Shown here one piece after another: positions 7,706-14,985 of a DNA stretch of 37,067 nt. The DNA lies in the NCBI RefSeq assembly GCF_003864415.1, contig NZ_BFFP01000028.1:1186-38252 (forward strand), given 5' to 3'. The translations under genes and the position numbers were made by a program. The number at the start of each line of letters is the position of its first letter. Position 1 is the first letter of the stretch. The DNA is from Ligilactobacillus salitolerans (GTDB taxonomy: Bacteria > Bacillota > Bacilli > Lactobacillales > Lactobacillaceae). The notes under the pieces are model-generated. The model ran no database searches, had not been told where the DNA came from, and worked only from the letters and a program-made list of their open reading frames with translations.

Positions 7706-10700
7706 CTCCTATGCTTTGGATATCTGCAAGTGATTGGTCTTTAGCTTGCTGATTGTACATTTTTGTTTTGTCAAAAGCCCCATTTCTGATTGCTTCCAGC
7801 TGAGCTCCATTTAATCCCAATAATTGACCAAACATTGCTAACAATGTGTCGAATTTGTCATTTAGCTTCTTAAAGTCATCGTGAGAGACGCTTTCTAAGC
7901 TCGTTTCAGTCCCAACTTGTGGGTTATCATGCGCAAGCTTAGCTACAACTTGCGAGAGAAGCTGCATTGCTCGGCTCGATTTCATGCTGTCCATCGGGAT
8001 CACCATTTCTGGCTTGTTTCCTTCGCCAATCTCATACATACCATGAGAATTGATAAGCCCACCATTAGCATAGCCATGACCGTTGCCTAAAAATGATAGG
8101 CTCTTGCCATAGCGGTGTTTAGCATAGTTTAATGCTGCCAGCAAATTATCATAACCATTAAAAATATTTCCATGACCAGCAAATTTGTACGCATTGAAAG
8201 TTGCACTTATTGTCTGCATCAGCCCTTTAGCTAGATCACCAGTCAAGTTGTTAATGTCACCGATATTGCCTTGGACAGCTTTGTTATTCCCACCAGATTC
8301 AGTGGCAATTTGTCGCAGAACTTTATTGACCATCGAATCAGAAGTAGAGAGATTGTTTGCAGCTAATGCTTTCTTAACAGTTGCTGTCCAGCGCTTGACA
8401 CCAGTACCAGCTGGAGCGCCCATTGCACCACCAGCATCTCCCTCTTCTTTATCATGCTTAGATTTGAGTTTCTTGAGCAGTTTTCCAAAAGCATCAGAAA
8501 TACTTGTGATAAGCCCATGTCCCAAAGCTGGTGTAAGTTTGGTTACGATCTCGCTACCGCTAACTTTTGCCATCGCTTTGTCCATGATTCCTGTCAATGA
8601 CTTAAGTGGATGTTTGATAAAATCCTTTAAGCCATCCCATTTGTCTTTGACCCAACCAGTTAGCGAAGCAAACCAGCCTGTAGAGCCTTTAGCATAACGT
8701 TTGATTGCATCGCCAAACATAGCACGTGATTCTTCGTGTGGGATGACAGTTTCATCGCCATCGAAGTTGACCAAAGCATTCTTGCCTTTAACTTTGTAGG
8801 CTTTGCCATTCTTGATTATTGCTTCTTCACCAGCACCATCATTGACCATCGCCAAGCCTTTAGCAGTACCGCCTTTAGCAAGCTTAATTGGATTGATAGC
8901 TGTTTTACTGCCGCCAAATGTGTGGATGACTTTGTTAATTCCTCCAATACCACCATTAAGCCAGCCAACAACGCCTTTAATACCATCCTTAGCGTGCCCT
9001 TTAATCTTAGTCCAGACGGTGCCAAAGAAACTTGCCATACTATTCCAGGTCTTATGCCACTTATCAGAGATAGAACCCATGATATTCGACAAGCTACCTT
9101 TCAAACCATTAAAAGACTTTGAAACTGAGTGACTAATTGATTTAGACTTACTGCCCAAGAACTTGCCAATTGGATTCCAAATAGCTGATGTATTCTTTTT
9201 AATAGCGTTCCAAATGCCTGTTACACTGTTTTGCAATGAATGGAACCATTTGGTTACAGTATCCTTAATTGACTTAGCTATACCTGTTATAAACTTCTTA
9301 ATTGGATTCCAAACGGCAGAAGTTACCTTCTTGATAGAATTCCAGATTGTGGTAATCGTATTCTTTAGTGCATTGAACCATTTAGATACAGTAGTTTTAA
9401 CACTCTTTGCAATTCCACCAACAAAACCTTTGAGCCAATTCCAAACTTCCGTAGTCGGTTTCTTGATATGCTTCCAGATTGAAACAATAGTAGCAGCTAA
9501 GACGACTAAAGGCGCTAAAGCTACAACTTTGACTGCGGTTGCGCCAATCTTAACTACTTCCTTAATACCTTTCCACGCAGTAGAAGTGCCCTTGGTAACT
9601 GACTTCCACACTTTACTAATTCCTTTAGCTACTGGTGAGAAAGCTTTGCTGATTGACTTCCAGACACCAGAAACACCCTTCTTAATGCTCTTCCACGCAT
9701 CAGAAGCGCCTTTCTTGATACCTTTCCAAAGATTACTAAAGAACTTGCTGATAGGCTTCCAATTATCCTTGACTACAATAGCCACACCAGCAATAGCGGT
9801 AATAGCGGCAATAGCAATCGTAACAGGACCGCCAATAGCAGTGAGAGCTAATGGAATACCGCCTAGCAATTCAACTAATGTACTGATACCTTTAAACAGC
9901 TTTGCTCCAGCAAAAGCAACTAACATCACTTTGCCAAAAGTCTCTACACCTTTCTGATGTTTTCCTATGAATGCCACTGCATTGCCGATCGCTTTCATAA
10001 TACTTCCTAAGCCTTTGGCAATCGCTTTTAGTCCAGCCTGACCGTCTTTAGATGTTAGTGCCTTAGTCATCGCTTTACTAAACTTAGACATTGCTGGAAG
10101 CATCTCACCGCCAACAGTTGTCAGAATCATGTTACCAGCTTGTTTAAACTGTTTAATTTGATTTTGAGCGGACTTCATGTTTTTAGTTGACAATTTGCCG
10201 ACATAATCATTTTTGTATGCTCCAGCAACTTGATCGTTGACTTTCTTTAATTCACTAGTATTCTGAGCTAAAACAGAAGCAGCATTTTGCCCAGTCGTAC
10301 CAAACACGTTGTGGAAAAAGTTGGCTTGTTCGCCTTTCGGAACCTTCTTGCCAATCTCTTCGAAGATTGTTCCAATAGGTTTCAATTTGCCTGACTTAGT
10401 TTTGAAATCGTCGACAGATAAACCATATTGTTCCAGCGCATCGGCACCACTTTTAGTTGGCGACATCAAACTATTGATAGTTTTGCGCAAGCCAGTGCCT
10501 GCTTTATCTGCTTCAATTCCAGAATTAGATAAGACACCCATTGCACTAGCTGTATCTTCCAGCGACAGACCAGCTTGTTTTGCACTGGTACCAACATAGG
10601 ACATGCCGACACCTAAATCACTAAAGTTTGTTGATGTTGCATCGGCAGCCATCGCCAAGCTATTGGCAACTTTAGCAGTGTTCTTCATCATTCCAGAAGT

Positions 10701-11873
10701 TGAGTTCGTCCGCATACCAAACGCTTCAAGTGTGGAAGTAGTAACTTGCATCGTGTCGCTGAAATCATCACCAGAAGCTTTAGACGCTTGCAGAATTGAC
10801 TTCATAGCGCCAAGCGATTGCTCACCATCATAGCCACGCTTGACTAACTCTTGATAGCCTTTAGCGATATTGTGCTGGCTCTCACCGTATTGGACAGAAT
10901 ACTTCCGTCCGTCCTTTTGCATTTGAGCGATTTCTTTAGTTACATTTTTCTGTTTCTCGCCAGCAGTTACAAGCAAGTTAGTATTCTCATTGTAAGTATT
11001 CTGCAGTTCTGACGCTTGCTTAGCACCCTTGACCATTGAACTACCTAGAATGCCAACACCAATGCTTGCGGTAATAGCAGCGCTTTTGAATTTAGCAAAG
11101 TTAGCTTTAGCAGCAGCTCCCAATTTACCAGTGTGGTCTTTAACCTTAACTACCGCATTATCGACACGCTTAATGCCAGTCGGCTGTAGCTTGTTAAATT
11201 CACCACTCATAGCTTTAGTTTGGGCTTTAGCCTCAGCCATCGCTTTACCAGTCTGATCTAAGCGAATCTTTTGCTTTTTGTACGCATCGCTAGTCTTTCC
11301 ACTGGCTTGCTCAACTTGCTTTAATTCTCGCTCTTGAATGTCATACTGAGACTTTAAATTCTTTAACGAACTCTGCAAGCCGTTATACTTAGCGACTGTT
11401 GATGAGGCTTCTTTACCTTCTGCTTTCAAACGTGAAACATTAGCTTCAACTGCTTTGTTATTAAGCTTGTAGGCAGATTGTAGAGAAGCAAGCCCAGATT
11501 TCTGGTACTGCATCTGTTTCTCAGCACGTGAAAGTTGTCCTTCCATTGATCTCATCTGTACGGTGGCAGAATCAATCTGCTTCTGATACTTTAGGAACTC
11601 GTTAGCACCGCTTTTAGTACTAACATCTAGTCCTTCTTGCTTCTTTTTCAGATTGTCAACAACAGTACCTTGTTCTTTAATAGACTGTCTTAAACCGTCT
11701 ACACGTCTCTCAGATGCGCCCATGTAGTCACCTGCGGACTTCATCTGAGTTTCTTGAGCTTTCCATGCACGAGTTGTCGATTGGACTACTGTCTTTAAGT
11801 GGTTTAAGTTCTCGCTAGCCTTTAATGTATTCAGCGCGATCTCAGTCGACATTCTAGCTTGTACGTGAGCCAA
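7698..11873 (-). CDS. Tail tape measure protein with transglycosylase-like domain
   Basis: At 1391 aa this is the largest gene. Residues 1-280 are long coiled coils. About 290-600 match the TP901-type core (MQVTTSTLEAFGM, MGVLSNSGIEADKAGTGLR). Hydrophobic segments near 640-720 are followed by about 20 tryptophan-containing helical repeats of the W..IKK.....W type (700-960). Around 1156-1266 lies a soluble-lytic-transglycosylase-like domain (IATESGGNN with Glu about 1192, then GLMQ), which would open peptidoglycan for DNA entry. Start is TTG 11873, with a G-rich Shine-Dalgarno, immediately after the stop of the frameshifted chaperone. By the usual rule of about 0.15 nm per residue the tail would be near 200 nm. 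Confidence 0.95.
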   Translation of the reverse strand: MAHVQARMSTEIALNTLKASENLNHLKTVVQSTTRAWKAQETQMKSAGDYMGASERRVDGLRQSIKEQGTVVDNLKKKQEGLDVSTKSGANEFLKYQKQIDSATVQMRSMEGQLSRAEKQMQYQKSGLASLQSAYKLNNKAVEANVSRLKAEGKEASSTVAKYNGLQSSLKNLKSQYDIQERELKQVEQASGKTSDAYKKQKIRLDQTGKAMAEAKAQTKAMSGEFNKLQPTGIKRVDNAVVKVKDHTGKLGAAAKANFAKFKSAAITASIGVGILGSSMVKGAKQASELQNTYNENTNLLVTAGEKQKNVTKEIAQMQKDGRKYSVQYGESQHNIAKGYQELVKRGYDGEQSLGAMKSILQASKASGDDFSDTMQVTTSTLEAFGMRTNSTSGMMKNTAKVANSLAMAADATSTNFSDLGVGMSYVGTSAKQAGLSLEDTASAMGVLSNSGIEADKAGTGLRKTINSLMSPTKSGADALEQYGLSVDDFKTKSGKLKPIGTIFEEIGKKVPKGEQANFFHNVFGTTGQNAASVLAQNTSELKKVNDQVAGAYKNDYVGKLSTKNMKSAQNQIKQFKQAGNMILTTVGGEMLPAMSKFSKAMTKALTSKDGQAGLKAIAKGLGSIMKAIGNAVAFIGKHQKGVETFGKVMLVAFAGAKLFKGISTLVELLGGIPLALTAIGGPVTIAIAAITAIAGVAIVVKDNWKPISKFFSNLWKGIKKGASDAWKSIKKGVSGVWKSISKAFSPVAKGISKVWKSVTKGTSTAWKGIKEVVKIGATAVKVVALAPLVVLAATIVSIWKHIKKPTTEVWNWLKGFVGGIAKSVKTTVSKWFNALKNTITTIWNSIKKVTSAVWNPIKKFITGIAKSIKDTVTKWFHSLQNSVTGIWNAIKKNTSAIWNPIGKFLGSKSKSISHSVSKSFNGLKGSLSNIMGSISDKWHKTWNSMASFFGTVWTKIKGHAKDGIKGVVGWLNGGIGGINKVIHTFGGSKTAINPIKLAKGGTAKGLAMVNDGAGEEAIIKNGKAYKVKGKNALVNFDGDETVIPHEESRAMFGDAIKRYAKGSTGWFASLTGWVKDKWDGLKDFIKHPLKSLTGIMDKAMAKVSGSEIVTKLTPALGHGLITSISDAFGKLLKKLKSKHDKEEGDAGGAMGAPAGTGVKRWTATVKKALAANNLSTSDSMVNKVLRQIATESGGNNKAVQGNIGDINNLTGDLAKGLMQTISATFNAYKFAGHGNIFNGYDNLLAALNYAKHRYGKSLSFLGNGHGYANGGLINSHGMYEIGEGNKPEMVIPMDSMKSSRAMQLLSQVVAKLAHDNPQVGTETSLESVSHDDFKKLNDKFDTLLAMFGQLLGLNGAQLEAIRNGAFDKTKMYNQQAKDQSLADIQSIGGV

Positions 11874-12415
11874 TTAGTTACCCCCTTTCAACAGTGTCAT
11901 TGGATCTACTTCTTCATCTTTCTCATCTTTTGCAGACATAATATCCAGAAGCTCAAAATAATCGGCTTCATTTATCTCGTCAATCGTCCAGCCAAAGTTT
12001 ACGAGAGCGCTCTTCTTAACTCTCTTCATGTCCTCAATGTTTCTTCTTAATTCAAAGACACGCTGAGCTGGACTTATTCTTCCCCCGAGCTTTCTTCATT
12101 CGCTTTCTTGATATCTTCATCCGACATGCCCATCAGCCGCATAGAGATGTAGTTAGCAAGCTCAACTGTTTCAGTAAACTCCATATCTTCCAGCGTCTCA
12201 AATTGCTTGTCAGTAAGCTTCAACACGTCTTTGATGTACTGAACAGTTGTTTGTGTAGCTTCTTTAGATAGTTTGATAACCGCAATACCATCTTGATTAT
12301 CAATATCTTGTGACTTAGCAAGTGCTAACTGGAAGTCGTATGTTTTAGTCATATTTCTATTTGATGCTTTAACTGCGAATTTTTTCTTAAATTGCTTGAT
12401 GTAAATTTCAACCAT
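11874..12415 (-). CDS. Tail assembly chaperone, -1 frameshift product (gpGT type)
   Basis: The 200 nt between the short chaperone gene and the tape measure are not empty. The -1 frame is open there, from a TGA just before the slip site to a TAA at 11874-11876, and encodes a typical gpT extension (ELRRNIEDMKRV, FGWTIDEINEADYFELLDIM). Slippage at GGGGGAA (12080-12086) would join 112 residues of gpG to 68 further residues, about 180 aa in all. The stop abuts the TTG start of the tape measure gene. Such fusions recruit the tape measure during tail assembly, as in lambda gpG/gpGT. Confidence 0.75.
12074..12415 (-). CDS. Tail assembly chaperone, short form (gpG type)
   Basis: This 113-aa acidic protein starts at ATG 12415 with AAGGAG upstream (repeat B precedes it). 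It lies between the major tail protein and tape measure genes, the fixed place of gpG chaperones. The sequence (DFQLALAKSQDID, KLTDKQFETLEDMEFTETVELANYI) is typical of these helical proteins. Most ribosomes should finish here at TAA 12074; a minority shift to make the longer form. Confidence 0.85.
   Translation of the reverse strand: MVEIYIKQFKKKFAVKASNRNMTKTYDFQLALAKSQDIDNQDGIAVIKLSKEATQTTVQYIKDVLKLTDKQFETLEDMEFTETVELANYISMRLMGMSDEDIKKANEESSGEE
12080..12086 (-). other. Programmed -1 frameshift slippery site
   Basis: In the gpG frame the codons read tcG GGG GAA. A shift back by one re-pairs GGG with GGG perfectly, while GAA becomes GGA (imperfect). The -1 frame has a TGA about 17 nt upstream and the zero frame stops 4 nt downstream, so the shift must occur in this short interval; GGGGGAA is the only candidate heptamer. 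Confidence 0.65.
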
Positions 12416-12438
12416 TATTCTGAACTCCTTTTTAAAAA

Positions 12439-12476
12439 GCCGCCCTCTTGCGAGTATTGTCTATTTCGTAGGCGAC
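12439..12476 (-). repeat. Structured intergenic repeat, copy B, terminator-like
   Basis: This is the 38-nt copy of the same element as A and C. On the minus strand GTCGCC pairs with GGCGGC, an inner CTC-TTGC-GAG hairpin is possible, and TTTTT follows. It lies between the major tail protein gene and the tail chaperone gene, so it could act as a partial terminator or mRNA 3'-end stabiliser that raises tail protein over chaperone. Confidence 0.75.
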
Positions 12477-12536
12477 TATATGTCTATCTATTGAGAATGG
12501 CTTCCCCGACTACGCCTTGGTCAACGATCGGGGCAG

Positions 12537-13151
12537 TTATTTTCCCGCATCGCCACCAGCTGCATATCCAGGGAACACATCAGCCAACATTGCATCTTTA
12601 TCGAAGTCAGTACCGTCAGAAACCCAATCCTTGAACGGCTGGCCATCATTCCATTCTGGTACACCTAAAGCTGTAAATGTCAGTGCATCGGTTGACATCG
12701 TAATAGCTTGGTCTGTATCAGTACCAACATTGACAGTTGCAGACGACATATTCGTCCGTCTGAAGCCAAAGTAGATATCGGCAGAACGATCAATCTTCTG
12801 AGTGTTGACTAACAAGCCAACTGTTGGCTTAGTGCCACTAAAGACATAGCCACCCTTGCCATCGCCCTTACGTCCCAAAAGTTTGTTCTTGATGTCAGTA
12901 TCAAGATTGTTGACAATTACATCAACCTGCGGTGCAGCTGGATTAACATACGACCATTGCACCATGTTGTTACCAGATACTTTATTAACTGAGCCTTCAA
13001 GGTTAGTCATATTCGCTTGTGTTGAGCCAAAGTAACGGTTATCAATTTCAAGAATACCTGTTTCTGATAATCCGTCATCTCCAGTAATAATCTTGCCCGT
13101 TTTGTCGTCAAATAATGCGACAGTGAGCATCTTTAAGCCTACATTAGCCAT
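12537..13151 (-). CDS. Major tail protein (phi13 family)
   Basis: The 204-aa product has the features of the phage major tail protein family: an N-terminal MANVGLKMLTVALFD, a beta-sandwich with GSTQANMTNLEG and KPTVGLLVNTQ, and the C-terminal ALTFTALGVPEWNDGQPFK. It forms the tail tube. It overlaps the preceding DUF806 gene by 8 nt and is followed by structured repeat B. Confidence 0.92.
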   Translation of the reverse strand: MANVGLKMLTVALFDDKTGKIITGDDGLSETGILEIDNRYFGSTQANMTNLEGSVNKVSGNNMVQWSYVNPAAPQVDVIVNNLDTDIKNKLLGRKGDGKGGYVFSGTKPTVGLLVNTQKIDRSADIYFGFRRTNMSSATVNVGTDTDQAITMSTDALTFTALGVPEWNDGQPFKDWVSDGTDFDKDAMLADVFPGYAAGGDAGK

Positions 13152-13524
13152 TTGCTATTACCTCCATTTTTGTAAAATAAAACGTCCCCGTAACCTGGAA
13201 TGTGTCCGGGTCGGGAACGTGTTCTCTTATTTGTGTTATATGCCAGTTATTAGCTTTGAAAAGCTTTAATAACGGCAGCTCTAGTTCTTCTGGATCGAAG
13301 TCTAATTTTAGTTTGTAAAAAATTTGAACTTCAATCTCTTTATTTGTTGCAAAGAAGTCATCATTGCCTTCTAGTTCGGTATCAGTACTGACATCAGTCA
13401 CTAGAATCTGTGTCTTGTCCGTACTATCCATATATTTCTGCGGAATGTTCATAGAAAAGACATCATCGACCTTGTCGAAGTTGGCATCTTGGATAAGCTT
13501 CTTTGCTTGCGTAGTAGCTAGCAT
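13144..13524 (-). CDS. Tail terminator / tail component (DUF806 family)
   Basis: The 126-aa protein matches DUF806 by pattern: MLATTQAKKLIQ at the start, DVFSMNIPQKY, then EIEVQIFYK and a C-terminal TFYFTKMEVI. Its position between the HK97 gp10-like gene and the major tail protein fits a tail-completion (terminator) protein that ends tube polymerisation. It overlaps the next gene by 8 nt and touches the previous one, consistent with translational coupling through the head-tail block. Confidence 0.85.
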   Translation of the reverse strand: MLATTQAKKLIQDANFDKVDDVFSMNIPQKYMDSTDKTQILVTDVSTDTELEGNDDFFATNKEIEVQIFYKLKLDFDPEELELPLLKLFKANNWHITQIREHVPDPDTFQVTGTFYFTKMEVIANG

Positions 13525-13955
13525 TAGACCTTCCTTTCTGCCCTATCGACTAACTTCTGATACTCAGTGGACTCAGCAAGTAGAACTTTCTCAATCTCAC
13601 TATCACTCTTGCGTAAATTGTCAACAAAGTGGTCTGCCGTATACTTTCTGGTACCATCGTTCAAACGTTGCATATTCATAGCATGGTAACGGTTATCCCA
13701 GCCAGCAGTCGAAACACCTGTGCGCCTACCCTCTGAGTTGCTACGTTGCATAGTTACGTGGTCGGCGGCATGTCCATAGACTTTATCGTTATGGCTAGAT
13801 CTATGTTTTCGATTAGTCTCAGCTTCTAAATCTTGTCTGAATACTTCTGCGCCAGCTCCAGTGATCTTACCTCTGTCAGAAACAGAAATGTTTGCTAGTG
13901 ATTCAACTTGCTTGAGCCAACTATCTAGAATCTCGTCCATATCGCGTTCAGCCAC
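13524..13955 (-). CDS. HK97 gp10-like tail completion protein
   Basis: This protein of about 143 aa has the HK97 gp10 family character (GAEVFRQDLEAETNRKHRSS, HAADHVTMQ, TADHFVDNLRKSD). The extended ORF begins at GTG 13967 with four valines, but GTG 13955 is better: the GGTGG-rich site precedes it, and it overlaps the upstream stop as GTGGCTGA. It belongs to the head-tail joining block. Confidence 0.8.
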   Translation of the reverse strand: MAERDMDEILDSWLKQVESLANISVSDRGKITGAGAEVFRQDLEAETNRKHRSSHNDKVYGHAADHVTMQRSNSEGRRTGVSTAGWDNRYHAMNMQRLNDGTRKYTADHFVDNLRKSDSEIEKVLLAESTEYQKLVDRAERKV

Positions 13956-14319
13956 GACTACCACCACCTTTTTTTACTTTCTTGATAGTCACAAAATCAT
14001 ATGCAATGTACATCTCATTATCTGGTGAAACTTCTTGGACATTGTAAGCAACATCATCAATCATGACCTGTTGCATTTCTTCCACACTATCATTATGGCG
14101 GACTGCAATGTCTATCGTGTCTGACAAGTCAGTTCCTTCTGCTAAATAACGTTGTGTGATTGAGTGTTTAACGCGTGCATAATGTAGTTTCATCTTAGGG
14201 ACAAATACTGACACGTTTACACCTGCAGCATTCTCTTGTGATTCGACTATACCAAACTGAGCAACTCGATTGAGTTGATACGGCTGGAACCTATTCTTTT
14301 TCTGCGCCAGTCCAATCAA
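13948..14319 (-). CDS. Head closure / head-tail adaptor protein
   Basis: This 123-aa protein sits between the connector and gp10-like genes. It has the beta-barrel-like character of SPP1 gp16 / head closure proteins (RVAQFGIVESQENAAG near the N-terminus, IDDVAYNVQEVSPD near the C-terminus). The called start is TTG 14319, directly abutting AAAGGGG. The codon ideally spaced from that site is CTG 14310, giving a protein three residues shorter. It overlaps the connector gene by 29 nt. Confidence 0.8.
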   Translation of the reverse strand: MIGLAQKKNRFQPYQLNRVAQFGIVESQENAAGVNVSVFVPKMKLHYARVKHSITQRYLAEGTDLSDTIDIAVRHNDSVEEMQQVMIDDVAYNVQEVSPDNEMYIAYDFVTIKKVKKGGGSRG

Positions 14320-14581
14320 CCCCTTTGAGCGTGTTAATCATCATTTGCAATCCCAAGCTTAATCCGTCTGGAAGTGTCCGATTGTAATACAAATCTGTTG
14401 CCAAAGTGATTACTGCTCGCTCATAGATGTCATTGTCTTCAAAAACATCTTGTGAGACGTCTTGAGAGATAGAATTGGCTACAATATGTGCAGACTGCTC
14501 CACTAATGACGTTACAGTTTGCATATTTTCGTCTGTTTCATCCAAATTAAGTTCAGTTAGAACCTTGCTCGGGTCAATCAT
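14291..14581 (-). CDS. Head-tail connector protein (gp6-like)
   Basis: The 96-aa helical protein resembles phage gp6-like connectors: MIDPSKVLTELNLDETDE at the N-terminus, then ERAVITLATDLYYNRTL and GLQMMINTLKG. It has a good GGAGG ribosome site and an ATG at 14581, and begins just after structured repeat C. It adapts the portal ring to the head closure proteins. Confidence 0.88.
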   Translation of the reverse strand: MIDPSKVLTELNLDETDENMQTVTSLVEQSAHIVANSISQDVSQDVFEDNDIYERAVITLATDLYYNRTLPDGLSLGLQMMINTLKGVDWTGAEKE

Positions 14582-14602
14582 GATTAATCACCTCCTTTTA
14601 TA

Positions 14603-14639
14603 GCCGCTTGCATTCGCATACTGTTTATTTCAAAGCGAC
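14603..14639 (-). repeat. Structured intergenic repeat, copy C
   Basis: The 37-nt copy shares GCCGCTTGC...TACTGT.TATTTC..AGCGAC with copies A and B. On the minus strand GTCGC/GCGGC pair. It separates the fibre-like gene after the capsid gene from the connector gene. Confidence 0.7.
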
Positions 14640-14648
14640 TGTGTTAAT

Positions 14649-14915
14649 CTAGGCACCTGCTACGGTGACAGTAATTGCAGAAGTCTTGTTGTCCGTAGTT
14701 GTTAGAGTACCACCAGTGACTTTTCCGTCTGCATCAGTTGTTAGCGCAATAGACTTAACACCGACACCCGTTGCACCATCTTTACCAGCAGGGCCAGTTA
14801 AACCGGTGTCGCCTTTAGCACCATCCTTTACAGCTCCAACTCCAGTTTCTAAAGCGTTGAGTAAGTCCGCTGTAATGGTGTCTCCAACCTTCCATGTATG
14901 TGGTGTATATGCCAT
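14649..14915 (-). CDS. Head fibre-like protein with collagen-like repeats
   Basis: This 88-aa protein begins YTPHTWKVGDTITADLLNAL, the motif seen at the start of many phage fibre proteins. It then has a short run of Gly-X-Y triplets (about residues 33-52, GAKGDTGLTGPAGKDG) and a C-terminal strand segment (IALTTDADGKVTGGTL) like phage head fibre proteins. The gene lies immediately after the capsid gene. It probably decorates the capsid as a trimer. ATG 14915 has AAAGGAAG upstream. Confidence 0.78.
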   Translation of the reverse strand: MAYTPHTWKVGDTITADLLNALETGVGAVKDGAKGDTGLTGPAGKDGATGVGVKSIALTTDADGKVTGGTLTTTDNKTSAITVTVAGA

Positions 14916-14985
14916 TTATCAATACTTCCTTTCTATTATTTAATTGCCGCACTGCCCACTTTAGCCGTGCCGACCACTGGGCTTG

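Noticed and set aside
9163-9957. Long plus-strand ORF of 264 codons opposite the tape measure gene
   Set aside because: It mirrors the tryptophan-repeat region of the tape measure gene; the apparent hydrophobic repeats are the antisense of lysine/tryptophan codons.
3398-14639. Structured repeats A-C as a CRISPR array
   Set aside because: The three copies are kilobases apart with genes between them and no regular spacers.
14933-14985. GCCCA/TGGGC hairpin after the capsid stop
   Set aside because: The stem is only 5 bp with a large loop and no T tract, so it was not called as a terminator.
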